Source of the DNA: Rapana venosa
Taxonomy: Eukaryota; Mollusca; Gastropoda; Neogastropoda; Muricidae
Length of the DNA: 64,000 nucleotides
Direction: 5' to 3'
NCBI GenBank assembly: GCA_028751875.1
Contig: CM054167.1
Location: 16,790,814-16,854,813, forward strand
Shown in pieces: positions 35,860 through 45,099 of the stretch (within the stretch, counting starts at the first letter, position 1; each line of letters begins with the position of its first letter). The notes under the pieces are model-generated. The model did not search any database, had not been told where the DNA came from, and was given only the letters and a program-made list of their open reading frames with translations. The position numbers and the translations under genes were made by a program.

Positions 35860-36340
35860 CATCCATCCATCCACCCACACACTCGTCCATCCGTCCATCC
35901 ATCCATCCATCCATCCATCCATCCACTCACCCTTCCGTCCATCCATCCATCCATCTATCTATCAACTCATCCATCCACCCATCCTTCCCCCTCTCCTCCC
36001 TCCATCCATTCATTCTTCCCTCAATCCTTCATTCCCTCCCTCCCTCCTTCCCATCCATCTACTCCTCCCTCCCTCCACTCATCCCTCCTCCCTCCATCCC
36101 TCCCCCAACCCTCCTTCCCTCCCTCCCAGCCTCCATCCATCGTTCCATCCACCCAACCCTCCCTCCATCCTCTCCCTCCCTACCGCCCTCCCTCCTCCTT
36201 CCACCCATACATCCACCCATCCATCCACTCATCCCTTCCTCCATCCATCCACATCTATCCACATCCATCCACATCCATCTCCTCCTCCACCTCCTCCTCA
36301 CAGTTCCTCCTCCTCCTCCTGCTGTTGCTGTCATTGTCGT
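35860..36340. repeat. (CATC)n and (TCC)n pyrimidine-rich tract before the acceptor
   Basis: CATC tetranucleotides at 35,862-35,970, then irregular CTCC/CATC repeats, a (TCC)n at 36,306-36,320 and (GTT)n just before the acceptor cag|caagg at 36,361. Confidence 0.92.
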
Positions 36341-36360
36341 CGTTGTTGTTGTTGTTGCAG

Positions 36361-36629
36361 CAAGGTCTTAGGGACAGGATCAACTTGCTCCTCTTCTGGC
36401 TGGCAGTGGCTGACCTGTCCAGTCTCCTGTGCCAGTCCGCTCTGATGCCAGGCTGCTACATCGCAGGACCGCTGGCCATCAGCAACTGGAACGTCATCAA
36501 AAACTTCAAGATCTCCTTCGTGACGCTGTGGACCAACACCGTCTCTCAGACCCTGATTGTGGTCGTCAGCGTGGACCGTTGCCTGGCAGTGGCCGCGCCC
36601 CTTAAAGCCCGAAGGCTGCTGACTTATAG
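36361..36629 (+). CDS. Class A GPCR, exon 2 (TM2-TM3 and second intracellular loop)
   Basis: 269 nt, adding residues 87-175 to exon 1 and leaving two bases for a phase 2 junction at donor ttatag|gtaagg. QGLRDRIN is the first intracellular loop. TM2 follows with LAVAD (Asp2.50 = residue 104), then a loop with GCYIAGP, TM3, and an Asp-Arg-Cys motif at 158-160 in place of the usual Asp-Arg-Tyr. [10 protein letters not shown] begins the second intracellular loop. Counting back from Arg3.50, position 3.25 is Asn, so the usual TM3 disulphide cysteine is not there; Cys at residue 118 may substitute. TM4-TM7 exons were not found downstream, where sequence quality falls sharply. Known: DRY variants ending in Cys occur in invertebrate receptors. 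Inferred: this is one functional locus with exon 1. Confidence 0.85.
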
Positions 36630-36755
36630 GTAAGGTACGTGTTTTGTTTAGTGTGTTGTTGTTTTGTTGTTGTTGTTGTTGGGCGGTGGTTTTTTGGGGT
36701 GGGGTGGGGAGTAGGGGTTGGAGAGAGGATGGGGAATTTGATTGGTAAGGATGGG

Positions 36756-36756
<1 letters not shown>

Positions 36757-36840
<84 letters not shown>

Positions 36841-37060
36841 ACAGAAAGACAGACAAATACATCGACAGAGACAGACACACAGAAAGACAGACACACACAC
36901 GCACGTGCGGACGCACCCACCCACCTTACACACATGCACTTAAACACTTACACACATACTCAGATACACACGCACACACACACACACTAACACACACCAT
37001 ACACACACTTACACACACACACACACACACGCACACACACACACGCACACACTTATAAAG
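36757..37060. repeat. GA then CA microsatellites in GPCR intron 2
   Basis: (GA)n at 36,757-36,842, then CAGA and CA repeats to 37,055. The GA tract differs in length and interruptions from 14,371-14,455. Confidence 0.93.
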
Positions 37061-37071
37061 CACCTGATAAG

Positions 37072-37225
37072 TTAGGTCCAAATTAAGTCAGAAAAGAAGG
37101 AGACGAGAGGAAAAGAAAATAAGCAGAAACAAAGAGAGAGATAGAAAAGAGGGGCTTTCGTGCACGGCATTTCCAGAAGATGGGGATGATATTTATACTG
37201 ACAGGCCCCTGGCATCCTCACGGGG
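37072..37225 (+). repeat. Interspersed repeat family R, 3' half
   Basis: 'aagcagaaacaaagagagag', 'gcatttccagaagatgggga', 'atatttatactgacaggccc' and 'tggcatcctcacggggg' align with 34,080-34,205. Confidence 0.75.
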
Positions 37226-37274
37226 GAGTACATTGATCTGTAGATTGAATACAACAAAATCATGTATCATGTCT

Positions 37275-37450
37275 GTGGGGGATGGTATACCTCAGTATTC
37301 AGAGCACTGGCTCTTCCTAGGCTAAAGATAAGCAGCGTTGAACGTGATTACCAACTAGATGGGTGACTGTTCACGCGCATGGCTTCAGTACAGTCTCCCA
37401 GTTCACCCAGCTGTAAATGGGTACCTGCCCCTTTAGGGTCAGTATTATTT
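37275..37450 (+). mobile_element. SINE family C, 5' part
   Basis: Begins 'ggggatggtatacctcagta' (A box) and 'cagagcactggct', continues 'gattaccaactagatgggtg' and 'cagctgtaaatgggtacctg', then stops abruptly at 'gggtcag'. It contains the breakpoint shared by the two 6.9 kb copies. Confidence 0.75.
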
Positions 37451-37489
37451 TTTTATTAAACCAATGTTCCGTGTAGAAAAACACCGAAC

Positions 37490-37650
37490 ATCTTGCGCAC
37501 ACTTTTAAAACCGTTCGCTTTTTGGAAGATACTTTTGGTTTCCGGGGGAAAGAGGAAAAATTTTACAAAACCACATACACTCAGGAACGGGATGAAAAAA
37601 ACAACACATGGGGGTTTAAACCATTATCCTAAAAATAAAAAATAAAAATT
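37490..37650 (+). mobile_element. SINE family A, 3' half, noisy
   Basis: 'acatcttgcgcacacttttaa', 'ccgttcgctttttggaag' and an AATAAA-rich 3' end match family A in plus sense. Homopolymer lengths are abnormal. Confidence 0.6.
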
Positions 37651-37689
37651 AAAAAAATAAATAAAGCGGAAAAAGGGGTTTTATTTTTT

Positions 37690-38120
37690 ATTTGTTGCAA
37701 GGTTTTTCAACTGCAATCACGCACGGTGCCTCATTTAAAGTCTCATCCCCCAAGATTTAAACATCATTTCATTTTCCCCCCAAAACGGAAAAAAGGGGCA
37801 AGGCGGGGAATAAACCTAGAACCCCACACTTTTATTTGTTTGAAGGAAAGGGTTTTTTATTAAACCTTTCCCTCCCACCTTTTTTTTTAAGGTGTTTTTA
37901 TTGATCATTCTGCTTTGATAGGCTAGGCTTTTGCCACGTCATCCCCTTTTTTTTTATTTAGTCTTAATACTTTCCATTATTTTTTTTTATTGAGTCTCGT
38001 TTTAAAAAAAAACTTTGAGGGGGTTTTTTCTAGCAAACTACGGGAAACAGTGTTTCTATACGCTTCCCCCGGGGACAGCATTTTTGAGGGGGCGCCCATC
38101 CCTCTCCCTCGATGCGTTCC
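37690..38120. other. Noisy SINE-like remnants
   Basis: 37,710-37,830 resembles the family A/B middle ('gcacggtgcctcatttaaag', 'tctcatcc'). The rest is not assignable because of homopolymer distortion. Confidence 0.4.
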
Positions 38121-38129
38121 CTTTCCCCT

Positions 38130-38310
38130 GACCCCATAATAATAAAAAAAATAATAATAATAATAATAAAAAGCAATAGTATATAATAATATTAAAATTA
38201 AAAAAAAATAATAATAATAATAAAATAATAATAATAAAATAATAATAATAATAAAAAATAATAATAGGAATAAAATATAGCGCAATATTTTGCAAAAACA
38301 AATAAAAGCG
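38130..38310 (-). repeat. (ATT)n microsatellite and GCGCT-type SINE tail
   Basis: Minus strand reads 'gaagcgctttta', 'ttgcaaaatattgcgctata' and 'ttttattcc', then a run of ATT repeats down to about 38,140. This is the same tail-to-ATT order as the plus-strand examples. Confidence 0.7.
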
Positions 38311-38454
38311 CTTCCTTCTACCCATCTACCTGCAACCAACAATATTCCCCTTTTTTTGAATTCAAATGCACACACCGCTCCCCGCCGCCCCAAAAACATA
38401 ACAACACCCCAAAACACACCACACACACACACACACCCAAACTCACGTTAGCAC

Positions 38455-39420
38455 TTAAAGAGGTGATGGGAATTTGGCTTTTTGAATCTGGGCAGAATGA
38501 AATAAACAGAAAACAAATAGTTGAAATAGGATTCTTGAGGCTGGATTTTTAAATTGCCGTACTAGTTTTTCACAAGGAGGAGTGAGGCTTTCCAGAATTT
38601 GATGGATCAGAAAAGAAAGAGGAGGGCCAACAGGGGAATTAATCTTGGTATTGTAAGCCAGTGTAATCATCAGCAAACAAAAGGGAAAACGGGATTACCG
38701 TACAGACATTCACAGAGAAGAGGGGCTTTTTTTTGTGTAGACATTTTAGCGAGGGGCTGATCTTGTACTTTACTCTCGGGGGCACGGGCAAACAGTGGAA
38801 AAAAAAAGCAAGAGAGGAGTGAATGCAAAATTTTTTTTCTTTTGAGGCACAGCTGAGATTTTATACCTTGAAGGGAGTGGATTGTTTGTGCAGACCCCCC
38901 AGAGAATTTGCAATATCCAGACCTAAAAAATGAACGTGAAAATTTTTGGATGTTGCATCAGCAAAAGGACTTTCAATTGCACTTATACCCCCGAATTGAA
39001 TACAAAAAGGAGGTCTGGAGATATTTTTTTCATAGAATGTGTGTCGAAACACACCAAAATTTTTGACTGCATTGGATAAGAACGACATATTGCCAAATTC
39101 TATTGAACTGGGGGAGGGGAAAAGTTGTTTTGGCCAAAAATCAGTCTTCGTTTATCTCGTTTAGCTGAATTTGTTTTGTATCATGCATTTTTGAATGTTT
39201 TAAAGGGCAATTTTAGGAGTATCCTGCTTTTAAATATAGTCATCAGCGGAAAGGGGTTTATATGGGAGGGGTTTTTTATAAATTTGAGTAAACAGTAAGG
39301 GAAAAAACGGGGCCCAAACTGAGGACTCCCACATTCCCATTGCAGGTATTGATTGAATTTTCTTTACTGCAACTGAGGGGAATGGTCCGTAGGATGAACA
39401 AACCGGGCGGGCTGAAAATT
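38455..39420 (-). mobile_element. L2/CR1-like LINE reverse transcriptase, noisy copy
   Basis: The minus strand, followed across frame changes, gives GVPQ..GP (motif B-like) near 39,330, an ADDY active-site-like motif near 39,240, then SNAVKNFGVF, DATSKNFHVHF.LGLDIANSL and HCLPVPPRVKYKIS near 38,790. The end is NSPVGPPLSFL..IL.SLTPP and VRQFKNPASRILFQLF. In L2/CR1/Rex-type elements the same positions read VKNLGV, D(A)TK, SRLDYCNSLL, HWLPV, RSFS...WNSLP and FK..LKTHLF, so order and spacing fit well. The frame is broken many times by homopolymer indels, in keeping with the poor quality of this stretch. Intactness cannot be judged. Confidence 0.7.
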
Positions 39421-39589
39421 TGGATCCTATTTTTTTTTTTAAAACGGGAGGGGAAAAATAGAGAGTTTATATGTCGGTGCGCAGATATGCGATAGAGTGA
39501 GAAGGGAATTTTCCCTGGTCAGAAGTTTTTGAAGCGTGTTTGGGTGGGACTAGATTTTGGGTCTGGGTTGCGCATACAATAAAGGGGGG

Positions 39590-39790
39590 GAAGGTGACCT
39601 TTAATGAAGAGGCTGCTACTTTGTCAGAACGACTGCCCTAAAGAGGGAGTACTCATTTTAAAGCTGGGGAACTGGGGGGACGTACAAACCAAAGGGCACA
39701 AACGGTCATCCTTTCACTTGGTAACCACGCTCATGCCTTAACTTTATTTGGGAAAAAGCGGGGCTCTGATCATGAGCAATCCGCTCCCAA
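39590..39790 (-). mobile_element. SINE family C, degraded
   Basis: Plus-sense landmarks 'ggggaactggggggacgtac', 'aaacggtcatcctttcactt', 'ggtaaccacgctcatgcctt' and 'gctctgatcatgagcaatcc' match the 5' half of family C on the minus strand. Confidence 0.65.
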
Positions 39791-39819
39791 CTTTTCAAAA
39801 TAAGCGTTATAAAATCTTA

Positions 39820-39950
39820 TCCCACCCTTTTTTTGATAACGGTTCAGAGGGGGAAAAGGTGGGGTTCAACGGGAATCGAACCTCGCTTCCACTGTTCTAA
39901 CATCGCGTTTTTGCCCACCGCCCATAATTTCCGTCAGTTGGCAAGGCACC
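39820..39950 (-). mobile_element. tRNA-like SINE head (family A/B type), degraded
   Basis: Contains 'gggaatcgaacctcg' (B box in reverse) and, further right, 'ttctaacatcgcgtttttgcc' resembling a reversed A-box region. Confidence 0.45.
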
Positions 39951-40019
39951 ATATTTTAGAATCCCATTGCTTTTGTTATCTGAAGACATTTTTTAAATTT
40001 GATGTGAAAATAAATTTAT

Positions 40020-40746
40020 AGCCCCTTTTACAACCTTTACTTACGCAACCTTTATTTTCAACCTTTACGCACTAGCAACCCATTTTACGCAATGTAAGCG
40101 GATTGTGGCTTTCGGGAAGAAAAATTTGAAGTGGGGGTATGGACATGATAAAACGGGGGTTTTTTAACTTGAAACAAAATAAAACTCGCGTGCAACTGTT
40201 TTCACACAAAACACACACACGCGCATGCACACCACTTGGGGCGCACTTCCTCCCCCCCCCCCCCCAACCAAACACACAACTTCAACCAAAACAGAACATC
40301 TTGCCACACATAAATATCCTTTTCCACTTTTTGAAATAGCAGTTGGTGCCCGGGGAACGTATGACAAACTTTAAAAAATTTGCATTCCAGGGGGACTAGC
40401 GTTTAAAAAAAACACAAAAAGTGCTTTTTCCTTATCCTTGAAATAAAATAAAAAGGGAAATAAAATAAATAAATAAAACCCACCTCACACACAACACTTA
40501 ACACACACTTACACACAAACTTACACAAACACACACACACCACATCTTGGTCCCGGTGGAAAAAAACAGAAGACATAACTTACAAAACCGCATCCAGGGG
40601 AACTGGTTTAAACAAGCACAAAAGTGCTTATTCCATAATCCTCGAAAAAAAAAAAAAGAATAAATACCAAATAAAATCCCACACTTACACACACACACGG
40701 GCACACAAATAAACTCCAAAAACAAACACACACCACCTCACACAAA

Positions 40747-40795
<49 letters not shown>

Positions 40796-40860
40796 CACAC
40801 ACACACACACACACACACACACCACAGCACACCATTATACCCCGTAATCCAGTTGTGGAT
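40020..40860. repeat. Low-quality DNA with SINE scraps and CA microsatellites
   Basis: Two scraps of family A 3' ends ('aaagtgctttttccttatcc' near 40,410 and 'aaagtgcttattccataatc' near 40,622), CA-rich stretches at 40,490-40,545 and 40,680-40,845, and a short tandem-like 'caacctttacgca' near 40,030-40,085. Confidence 0.6.
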
Positions 40861-41194
40861 GTTTCTTTCATCCAAATAAAAGAAAAAGGCTGCCCACAGC
40901 CACGTTCCTTTGTCATCACACTCTTTTAATTCCCTTCAACGAAACCTTTACGTTGTTGTGGTGTGGGGAAACAGCCCTTTGTAGCGGAGGGCACGTACGT
41001 TGGCATTTTGCCTTTCAGCTGTTTTTGGTGCTGGTGTTGTTGTTGTTTTTGTTGTTGTTACTTTTGACGTTGAAATTTGTTCCACTTCCCCAGCTTAAAA
41101 CCTGGGACCCCACCCCCATATCCCTCCCATTCTGCGACCATAGGAAATAGATAACACCAATAAGAATCCACTATTGTCTAAGTATCTTGAAAAA

Positions 41195-41500
41195 AATTGC
41201 AAGAAGAAAAATTTGCGATGAAGAAAAAGAATTGCGAAAAGAAGAAAATGTGAAAATTGCAAAGAAAAGACAAACTGCAAGAAAATTTGCGAAAAAAAAC
41301 TGCGAAGGAGAAAATTGAAAAAACAATTACCAAATAAAAAAACTGTAAAGAAAATCCGAAAAAGAGTGGGGAGAATTGCAAAAAAAAAAAAGCGAAAAAG
41401 AAATTGCGAAGAGAATTGCAAAAAATTTGCAAGGAGAAGAAAAAAAAGAAGAAGGAAAGATAAAAGAAAAAGAAGAATTGCAAAAAGAAGATACACAACA
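41195..41500. repeat. Purine-rich degenerate tandem repeat with TTGCRA motif
   Basis: About 300 bp of A/G-rich sequence in which TTGCAA or TTGCGA recurs roughly every 12-25 bp, separated by GAAGAAAAA-type spacers. Period lengths vary, possibly because of homopolymer errors. Confidence 0.75.
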
Positions 41501-41624
41501 GACTACTACAACGGCAAAAAACCCTCTGTATAGGCTTGTGTAAAGAAAGAAGGGGAGTGGGGTGAAAGTATACCAAAAAACAAATCATCATCACGAATAA
41601 ATTTTATTTTTAACTTTTTAAGAA

Positions 41625-41890
41625 AGGTAAAGTAAAGGTGCCCAATAACCTTTTGGGGCATAGAGAGCGGGGCGCAAAGATTTTTCACTTCTCTAGCGCC
41701 CACTATTGGGGAGGGTACCCATCTCCTCTCCCTCGCTCTCTCCCTTCCCTCCCCAAAAAAGGACAGAACCCATTTTAACACCGGGGTGAACAGGGGACTT
41801 ACAAAACCAAGGGGCCAAACGCCACCCATCCATTTGGTAACCACCTTATTGCTGCGGGAAAGCAAGCCCTCGCCCTGAGCAAACCCATCC
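41625..41890 (-). mobile_element. SINE family C, degraded but full length
   Basis: Plus-sense order 'aaggtgcccaataaccttt', 'cccatctcctctccctcg', 'ttccctccccaaaa', 'accccgggg...acttacaa', 'catttggtaaccacctt' and 'gctgcgggaaagcaagccct' matches 57,608-57,897. Confidence 0.7.
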
Positions 41891-41899
41891 CCATAATTC

Positions 41900-43500
41900 C
41901 CTGATTTTTCCCGGGGACTTTGATACGAAATTTCGTAAAATAATCCGCTTGTTGAAATTAATTATATATTTTTTTTATAAATCTAGAAACCATAAATGGG
42001 AAAAGCATTTTTAGGGGGGTTGTCCCCTTTGCATCAATTTTTACCGCTGACGCAGCTCTTAACAAAAAAAATTTTTTGGGGGAAGGGGGGGCAATGGAAA
42101 CAAGCGTAAAGGGTGCAACCCTGAAGTTTTCATCAAGGAGGATCAATTTAAAATAAATCAGTACTTGTTTGCCGATTTGTTCAAAACTCATTTGGGGTTT
42201 TATTTTTTAAAAATGCTTGAGCTGATTTTGTGAGGAGAGGTTGTTTTCTTGATCGGGGTTTCGGTGAGAAAAGGCGGGGAGTAGTTTGGGGTCAAAAAAC
42301 GTATAAAACAATCATAGCAGAAAGGGGGGAAGGGGGAAAGACGAATACCCCCAGGGTTAAATTTTTAGTCGTTGATCTGCTAACCTATTTTCGAGCCGCC
42401 ACTGAGGCATCGCTTGAGGGATTTTTCCCTTGGGATAAACATCACACTACCATGAATTTTTCAGTTGATACATTAACCGGGGTTCCGTGTGCGCACCCGG
42501 ACACACCAGAACATCTTGTACACTTAAAAGACTTCGGAAAAATAGCCATCCGTGCCGAAGGAATGGAAGTCAACTTTTAAAAAAAATCCATAGAACCCGT
42601 GCACCGGGTTTTTCTGTTTAGCCCAAAAAGCTGGAAGCCAGCTCACAGCATTTCATGGGGGGCTAACGGCTGTGTATTACACTCCACTTTTTAGTCACCC
42701 AGACCCCCACCGGGGAACGAAAAGGGACAACAGCAAAAACAACAAACAAGAAAAGAAAAGAACCCATGGCGATGGGAACACATTAGCGAGGAAAGCAACA
42801 AACCCAAACATTTTTACTTCTCAGCATTACAAAATATTTCTCAAAGATTAAAAAAAGAAACAAATACCTGAAGATGCTTTTTTTAAAAATACCTTTAAGA
42901 CACCCCCATGGGGCCTGTCAGTAAAATACAGCCAAAACCTTCTAAAAACACTGTCGGGAAATTCCCTCTTTCTATCCCTCCCTTTTTTTGCCTTGCCCCC
43001 TTTTTTTCCTGCCCCCATTTGTCTATTTTTTTTTCCTTTTTGGGCCCATTCCTCGCATTTTTTCAACCCACTACAAGAAAACCCCCCCCCCCCCCCCCCC
43101 CCCCCGCCGATTTCTCCCACCCAAATTTGAAAATGCTGGGACGTCGTGCGTTTTAAGGGCAGCGCAGTACTTTTTCCCCCTCATATGAAAAAAAACAACA
43201 ATAACCCCCTCTGACGTTCAAAGGAAAATAATCAAGACGTTTGGAATAAAAGGGCTTTTGGCCTCCTGCACAAGGGCCAATCAGGGAACCTCTGTGGGGG
43301 TCCGGGGGGTATGGAACCACACACTGAAAAGAGATATTGCAGAAAACCTTTCATGATTTGAAGTGATTTTCCGTATTCGACGAGATAGCAAGTATCTTTC
43401 CCTTGTTTGGGAATAATAACGTTGATGTTTAAAAGGATGGGTTTTTTTCGGGACAGTATTTTCATCTACCCATCATATTTCATTGTTTCCACAGGCCCTT
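41900..43500. other. Low-quality unannotated DNA
   Basis: Mostly unassignable. A scrap of family A ('agaacatcttgtacacttaa') lies near 42,512. C run at 43,082-43,105. No supported gene. Confidence 0.5.
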
Positions 43501-43514
43501 TTCGCCGTGCTTAC

Positions 43515-43622
43515 GTGTGGTGGGTGGTGTGTTGTGGTGGTGTGTGTGTGTGTGTGTGGGTGTGTGTGTGTGGTGTGTTGTGTGTGTGTGGGGTGTGTGT
43601 GTGTGTGGGGTGTGTGTTTTGG
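43515..43622. repeat. (TG)n microsatellite
   Basis: Interrupted TG tract with GGTG and TTGTG breaks. Confidence 0.9.
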
Positions 43623-43830
43623 GGCCTAAATCCAGTGTTGTCCAATTTTCCCCAGGGCAAACATGATTTTGCTATGATAAAAGGGCATTATCAAGGTATT
43701 TTTTTATTTAAAAAAAAAAAACACCTCCTGAAGCTCATTTTTTGTTATGTTTGCTTACTGGTTGGTTGTGTGCCGCCGCATTTTCTGGGGGTTTACAGTA
43801 ATTCGGTTTACAAACGGGTCATTAAAAAAA

Positions 43831-44757
43831 AAGATAAAGTATCAAGGCTCTTGTCATTTTTTTCTAATTGTGTTTAAAAAATCTTAACTTAAAAAATAGA
43901 AAAAATTTTTCATAACAAATGAACAACCAATGTTATACTTTTTTCTAAAAGAGAAAAAGAGAGAGAGAGGGGAAAAAGAGAGAGAGAGAAGAAGAGAGGA
44001 GAGAGAGAGAGAGAGAAAAGGAGAGAACAATAACGCTTTTTTATTGCCTTAAAGCGATAAGCTCAAAGCAAGAAGTCCTGTGGTGCAACGAAATTTAAAT
44101 TTGACATGGAAACCTAAGCATTGATCTTCATAATGTCAGCCATACACGAAACTCACTGTCCAGTTTTGTTACACTTTCCGAGTTTTTTTGTCCGGGTTTT
44201 TGCCAAGAAAGAAAGATAAAGAGAGAGGAGAAAAGAGAGAGAGAGAAGAAGGAAAAAAGGGAGAGAGAAGAGAGAGAAGAGAGAGAGAGAGAGAAGAAGG
44301 AGAGAAGCTTTTTGACAGAAAAAGCTCGGTGATAAATCTAAAAACCTTGCTTAAAAATTTTTCTCCCTCTGAACCCCCTTTTCCTGTTCATCCTATAAAC
44401 TTGGGGAGAGAATCGTGAATTATCCCTAATGGACAAGAAAGAGGGAGCACCACCCTCTGCGCCAAAGGACCACTACAGGGGATCATGTCCCTTTGGGAGA
44501 GTTAACCGCATGCACCACAGACCATGCAAGTGTGAACATGTTTTGGCTATTTTTCATAAAAGGACATTTAAAGATCGTTCCATCCACCCTCCCCTCTTGT
44601 TTGCTGACTACCACAAATACATAATCAAGCAAATAAATTGACGATAACTAAACCTTTTCCAAATTTCAGAAAATAGAACTTTTTTATGTGTCAAACTTAA
44701 TGCTTAAAAACGGCCGTAATCAGGAATGGCACAAGATGCCTACAAGGATGAACACGA
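43831..44757. repeat. Degraded second copy of the window start (1-1000)
   Basis: All landmarks of 1-1000 occur in order, with shortened or broken GA tracts (43,955-44,030 and 44,215-44,310) and many missing single bases. It continues past the position of the N gap with 'gcttgtacagaagaagaaga'. Confidence 0.88.
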
Positions 44758-44869
44758 ATAGCTTGTACAGAAGAAGAAGACAGGAAACCAACCGGGGGGA
44801 ATAATACTTTTGTAAAAACCCTTTGGGATGGAATACTCATGGAAAAGGCACTCGCTTTCTCCAACTAAT

Positions 44870-45095
44870 TTTAACAAAACCAGCGGGTCCCCCCAAATGG
44901 TAGGAACAAACTGCCCCCTGGTTAAATACAGCCCCCCATTCCCCCAGCTGTTGCAAATGGGTCCCTACCCTTAGGTCAGGAAAAGTAAACACGAGGGAGG
45001 GAGATGGTGCCACCCTAATAGCTGCCCCGAACTCTGACCCTTACTCCGCACGACCGAAAAGGTTAAGGTCCCACCTTATCTCTACAGGAATTAAT
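44870..45095 (+). mobile_element. SINE family C, degraded
   Basis: Plus-strand 'cagctgttgcaaatgggtcc', 'ttaggtcaggaaaagtaaac' and 'gagatggtgccacc' follow family C order; the tRNA head is unreadable. Confidence 0.55.
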
Positions 45096-45099
45096 CTAA

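Larger units (their letters stand above)
32623..36360 (+). other. GPCR intron 1
   Basis: 3,738 bp between donor gtgcgt and acceptor ttgttgttgcag. It contains a TCTG tract, a LINE 3' end, a SINE, family R, TG/CA microsatellites and a CATC/TCC pyrimidine-rich tract close to the acceptor. I infer the intron from the frame and the GPCR alignment, not from transcripts. Confidence 0.7.
36088..37310. repeat. Third, cleaner copy of the GPCR exon 2 region
   Basis: Matches 13,700-14,935 and 30,074-31,309 throughout (CATC tract, exon, GA/CA microsatellites, family R, SINE head), with many short indels. Unlike the other two, the exon here has an open reading frame. Confidence 0.85.

Noticed and set aside
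13969..36629. Tandem array of three GPCR genes
   Set aside because: Two copies are identical and frame-broken, and all share intron and repeat flanks. Assembly redundancy explains this better. Only one exon 1 exists in the window.
35702..36633. Extended N-terminus (His/Thr, Pro/Ser/His-rich) reading into GPCR exon 2
   Set aside because: Upstream of 36,361 the frame only translates CA and CATC microsatellites. A clear acceptor at 36,360 marks the exon start.
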